Source of the DNA: Serpentinimonas sp.
GTDB taxonomy: Bacteria > Pseudomonadota > Gammaproteobacteria > Burkholderiales > Burkholderiaceae_C
Direction: 5' to 3'
Assembly: GCA_025458665.1 (NCBI GenBank)
Contig: JALOSG010000038.1
Location: 1 to 15,525, forward strand
DNA length: 15,525 bases
Part shown: piece after piece, positions 13,849 through 15,525 of the stretch
How the letters are laid out: every line of letters starts with the position of its first letter
Numbering within the stretch: position 1 is the first letter of the stretch
Notes under the pieces: model-generated
What the model saw: the letters and a program-made list of their open reading frames with translations, nothing else
Told to the model about the DNA's origin: nothing
Database searches by the model: none
Program-made: the position numbers and the translations under genes

Positions 13849-14580
13849 TCAACACTTCAAACCCACGTGCAGCGCCGTGACCCCAGCGGTCAGGTTGTGC
13901 ACGTCCACATGGCCAAAACCGGCCTCCTTCATCATCCCGCGCAGCGTTTCCTGATCAGGGTGCATGCGTATGGATTCCGCCAGATACCGGTAACTCGATG
14001 CATCGCCCGCCACCAGCTGGCCCAGGCGCGGCAGCACGTTGAAGCTGTACCAGTCGTAAGCCTTGGCCAGCGGCGGTGCCACCCGCGAGAACTCCAGCAC
14101 CAGCAGCTTTCCACCGGGCCTGAGCACTCGATTCATTTCCTTGAGTGCAAGTTCCTTGTGCGTCATGTTGCGCAAGCCAAAAGCCACCGTGACGATGTCG
14201 AAATGACCATCCGGGAAGGGCAATTGCTCCGCGTCGCACACCAGCGTGGGCAGCGCTAGGCCCTGGTCGAGCAAGCGGTCGCGGCCTTCGCGCAGCATGG
14301 CTTCGTTGATGTCGGTGTGCACCACAGTGCCGCCCGGCGCCACCTTGGGCGCAAACGCCAGCCCCAGGTCGCCGGTACCGCCGGCAATATCCAGCACCTT
14401 GTCGCCGGGCTGCGGGTTGGCCACCGTGACGGTGTAGCGCTTCCAGACGCGGTGCAGCCCGGCCGACATCAGGTCGTTCATGACGTCGTACTTGGACGCG
14501 ACCGAGTCGAACACGCCACGGACGTGGCGCGCCTTTTCCCGTTCGTCCACCTGCTGGAAACCGAAATGTGTCTGGCTCAT
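13849..14580 (-). CDS. ubiE: UbiE, ubiquinone/menaquinone biosynthesis C-methyltransferase
   Basis: UbiE is a SAM-dependent C-methyltransferase acting on 2-methoxy-6-polyprenyl-1,4-benzoquinol, and on demethylmenaquinol where menaquinone is made. The product is 243 aa, typical (E. coli 251). The two family signatures are clear: FDSVASKYDVMNDLMSAGLH (24-43) and RVLRPGGKLLVLEFS (151-165). SAM-binding motif I is LDIAGGTGDLG (63-73) and the acidic residue after strand 2 is D90. The start at 14580 gives the normal MSQTHFGFQQV N-terminus; the ribosome site is weak. This gene leads the ubiE - Tim44-like - ubiJ - ubiB cluster, so a promoter is expected in the 168-bp gap upstream, but I cannot identify one with confidence. 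Confidence 0.97.
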   Translation of the reverse strand: MSQTHFGFQQVDEREKARHVRGVFDSVASKYDVMNDLMSAGLHRVWKRYTVTVANPQPGDKVLDIAGGTGDLGLAFAPKVAPGGTVVHTDINEAMLREGRDRLLDQGLALPTLVCDAEQLPFPDGHFDIVTVAFGLRNMTHKELALKEMNRVLRPGGKLLVLEFSRVAPPLAKAYDWYSFNVLPRLGQLVAGDASSYRYLAESIRMHPDQETLRGMMKEAGFGHVDVHNLTAGVTALHVGLKC

Positions 14581-14748
14581 GCTGCAATGGTAGGGGATCG
14601 CCTGCGGGTCAACACCAAATCAGGGCATTTCTGGGGGAATCGGTCACCCAAAGCGTCCGTCAGGCACAAAAATGGTGCCCGTTCGTGACTCCCTTGCCAC
14701 ACCCGCCGGTACCCGCCGGCACCCGGTGGGCGGGCCGGATGAAGAAAC
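14581..14748 (-). other. Intergenic region with GC-rich direct repeats and hairpins
   Basis: This is the largest gap in the window (168 bp). Near the DUF971 end, three imperfect 10-mers run in tandem (14701-14730; two are ACCCGCCGG plus T or C, the third ACCCGGTGGG). Part of this forms a 6-bp stem CCCGCC / GGCGGG (14712-14717 with 14729-14734) around an 11-nt loop, without a T-run. A second hairpin GGCAC / GTGCC (14663-14667 with 14675-14679) has an A/T loop. One or both may end DUF971 transcription. The ubiE promoter should be here, but no convincing -35/-10 pair is seen, and there is no credible small gene. Confidence 0.4.
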
Positions 14749-15177
14749 TCAGTGCTTGTGGCTGGCGCAACCGCCACCACCGCCGGACGAAGCCGCCACC
14801 ATGGGCGCATCGCGGCTCACACCCGCGGCCTGCAGACGCTCTTCGTACTCGGCCCACAGATCGGCCTCATTGGCGCCGAGAAAATACAGGTAATCCCAGG
14901 AAAAGATGCCCGACTCGTGGCCGTCGGAGAAGGTAGGTTGCACCGCATAGTTGCCCACCGGCTCCAGCGCCACAATGCCCACCTCCCGCTTGCCGGTCTG
15001 CAGGACTTCCTGGCCGGGGCCGTGGCCGCGCACCTCGGCAGACGGGGAGTAAATCCGCATCAGCTCGAACGGAATGCGGAAATGGGCACCGTCAGAGAAG
15101 GCAATCTCCAGCACCCGCGACTGGCTGTGCACCGTCAGGGCTTCGGGGTGGGGCGTCTGGGTATTCAGGCCGGCCAT
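14749..15177 (-). CDS. DUF971 domain protein (GBBH-like N-terminal domain)
   Basis: The product is 142 aa from the ATG at 15177, which has a GAGGA ribosome site. A longer frame upstream has no family similarity and overlaps the preceding gene. The single DUF971 domain covers ~10-118: VLEIAFSDGAHFRIPFELMR, then SPSAEVRGHG, REVGIVALEPVGNYAVQPTF and HESGIFSWDYLYFLG. The domain is also found at the N-terminus of gamma-butyrobetaine hydroxylases and at the end of plant HCF101, an Fe-S carrier. A stand-alone Fe-S or metal role is therefore often suspected but unproven. The last residues, a Ser/Gly run then CASHKH, form a Cys/His tail that could bind metal. The gene sits 49 bp after an Fe-S oxidoreductase gene and probably shares its transcript. 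Confidence 0.9.
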   Translation of the reverse strand: MAGLNTQTPHPEALTVHSQSRVLEIAFSDGAHFRIPFELMRIYSPSAEVRGHGPGQEVLQTGKREVGIVALEPVGNYAVQPTFSDGHESGIFSWDYLYFLGANEADLWAEYEERLQAAGVSRDAPMVAASSGGGGGCASHKH

Positions 15178-15226
15178 GGGGTTCCTCGTTGCTCTTTGCG
15201 TTGTATGGGGCAGGGCGCCGAAAAAT

Positions 15227-15525
15227 TCAGACCAGCACCCGCTCGATGCCACCGTCGTTGGCCTTGGCCACGTACTCGGGCAGCCACTGCTCGCCCAGAA
15301 TCTGGCGCGCCATTTCCACCACGATGTAGTCGGCCTCCAGCAGGCCGTTCTGCAGGTCGTCGCCGTAGCGCTTGAGGCCCTGCAGGCAGCTGGGGCAGCT
15401 GGTGAGTATCTTGGTGGCGCCACTGGGGTCCAGAGCGGTACCGTTCTTTTCGGCCAGAGCGCCGAGCTTCACCTCGTCGCGCTGCAGCTCCTCTTCCTTG
15501 CGGAAGCGGATCTGCGTGGAAATGT
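15227..15525 (-). CDS. C-terminal end of an Fe-S (CCG domain) oxidoreductase, partial
   Basis: The frame is open from the right edge to the stop at 15227 (~99 codons). The visible part holds TSCPSCLQGLKRY, the CxxC end of a cysteine-rich CCG domain. These domains bind Fe-S clusters or zinc in heterodisulfide reductase- and glycolate/lactate oxidase-like enzymes. The charged approach (ISTQIRFRKEEELQRDEVKL) and the end (YVAKANDGGIERVLV) resemble the tail of the very large FAD-linked, Fe-S-containing DUF3683 proteins of Betaproteobacteria, often next to DUF971 and ubiE. That naming is from memory of the family and context, since the flavin and ferredoxin-like domains are outside the window. An internal GTG (15472) is not a likely start. 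Confidence 0.8.
   Translation of the reverse strand, partial: ISTQIRFRKEEELQRDEVKLGALAEKNGTALDPSGATKILTSCPSCLQGLKRYGDDLQNGLLEADYIVVEMARQILGEQWLPEYVAKANDGGIERVLV

Noticed and set aside
15178..15423. Longer form of the DUF971 protein (224 aa)
   Set aside because: The extra 82 residues overlap the Fe-S oxidoreductase gene in another frame and look like out-of-frame translation. The ATG at 15177 has a ribosome site and fits the domain.
1..15525. tRNA, rRNA, CRISPR array, insertion sequence or a new defence/metabolic system
   Set aside because: No cloverleaf-like segment, repeat-spacer pattern, transposase or unfamiliar multi-gene cassette could be seen. Nearly all sequence is explained by conserved core genes.

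Overview
This is a high-GC, gene-dense bacterial chromosome segment. Every gene I can support reads on the minus strand. Protein sequences and gene order point to a betaproteobacterium, most likely Comamonadaceae (Acidovorax / Hydrogenophaga / Rhodoferax-like). The evidence is the style of the flhB-flhA-flhF and motA-motB-cheY-cheZ genes, the ubiE-(Tim44-like)-ubiJ-ubiB cluster, the fmdB-aspS pair, and a DUF971 gene after a large Fe-S oxidoreductase gene. The genus is an inference. I see no mobile elements, phage genes, CRISPR arrays, rRNA or tRNA.

Layout in the direction of transcription (right to left). (1) 15525-14749: the C-terminal end of a CCG-type Fe-S oxidoreductase, then a DUF971 protein. 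(2) 14580-10666: quinone biosynthesis, with ubiE, a secreted or membrane Tim44-like protein, ubiJ and ubiB. ubiJ and ubiB overlap by 4 bp. A terminator-like hairpin sits exactly on the ubiJ start codon. (3) 10561-8425: an FmdB-type zinc ribbon protein and aspartyl-tRNA synthetase. A TATAAT box precedes fmdB. (4) 8341-7250: three small envelope-associated genes of the yqjD / yqjE / yqjK type, the last two overlapping by 4 bp. (5) 7154-4001: motA, motB (flagellar stator), cheY and cheZ (motor response regulator and its phosphatase), ending in an intrinsic terminator. A sigma-28-like -10 box overlaps the last codons of the yqjK-like gene, upstream of motA. (6) 3901-1: flhB, flhA and the N-terminal part of flhF (flagellar type III export gate and polar flagellum placement GTPase). 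flhA and flhF overlap by 4 bp, and flhF runs off the left edge.

The genes form two functional blocks, respiratory quinone biosynthesis and flagellar motility/chemotaxis, joined by translation and stress-envelope genes. No intergenic gap exceeds about 170 bp. Most of the window is conserved core genome and I do not see a new defence, mobile or secondary-metabolite system. The most unusual signals are regulatory: the hairpin whose loop contains the ubiJ ATG, with alternative pairing partners just upstream; the terminator that splits the che and flh genes; and small dyads around the yqjD-type gene. Among proteins, the points worth a second look are the Tim44-like gene inside the ubi cluster, AspRS residues of the non-discriminating type, and the Cys/His tail of the DUF971 protein.
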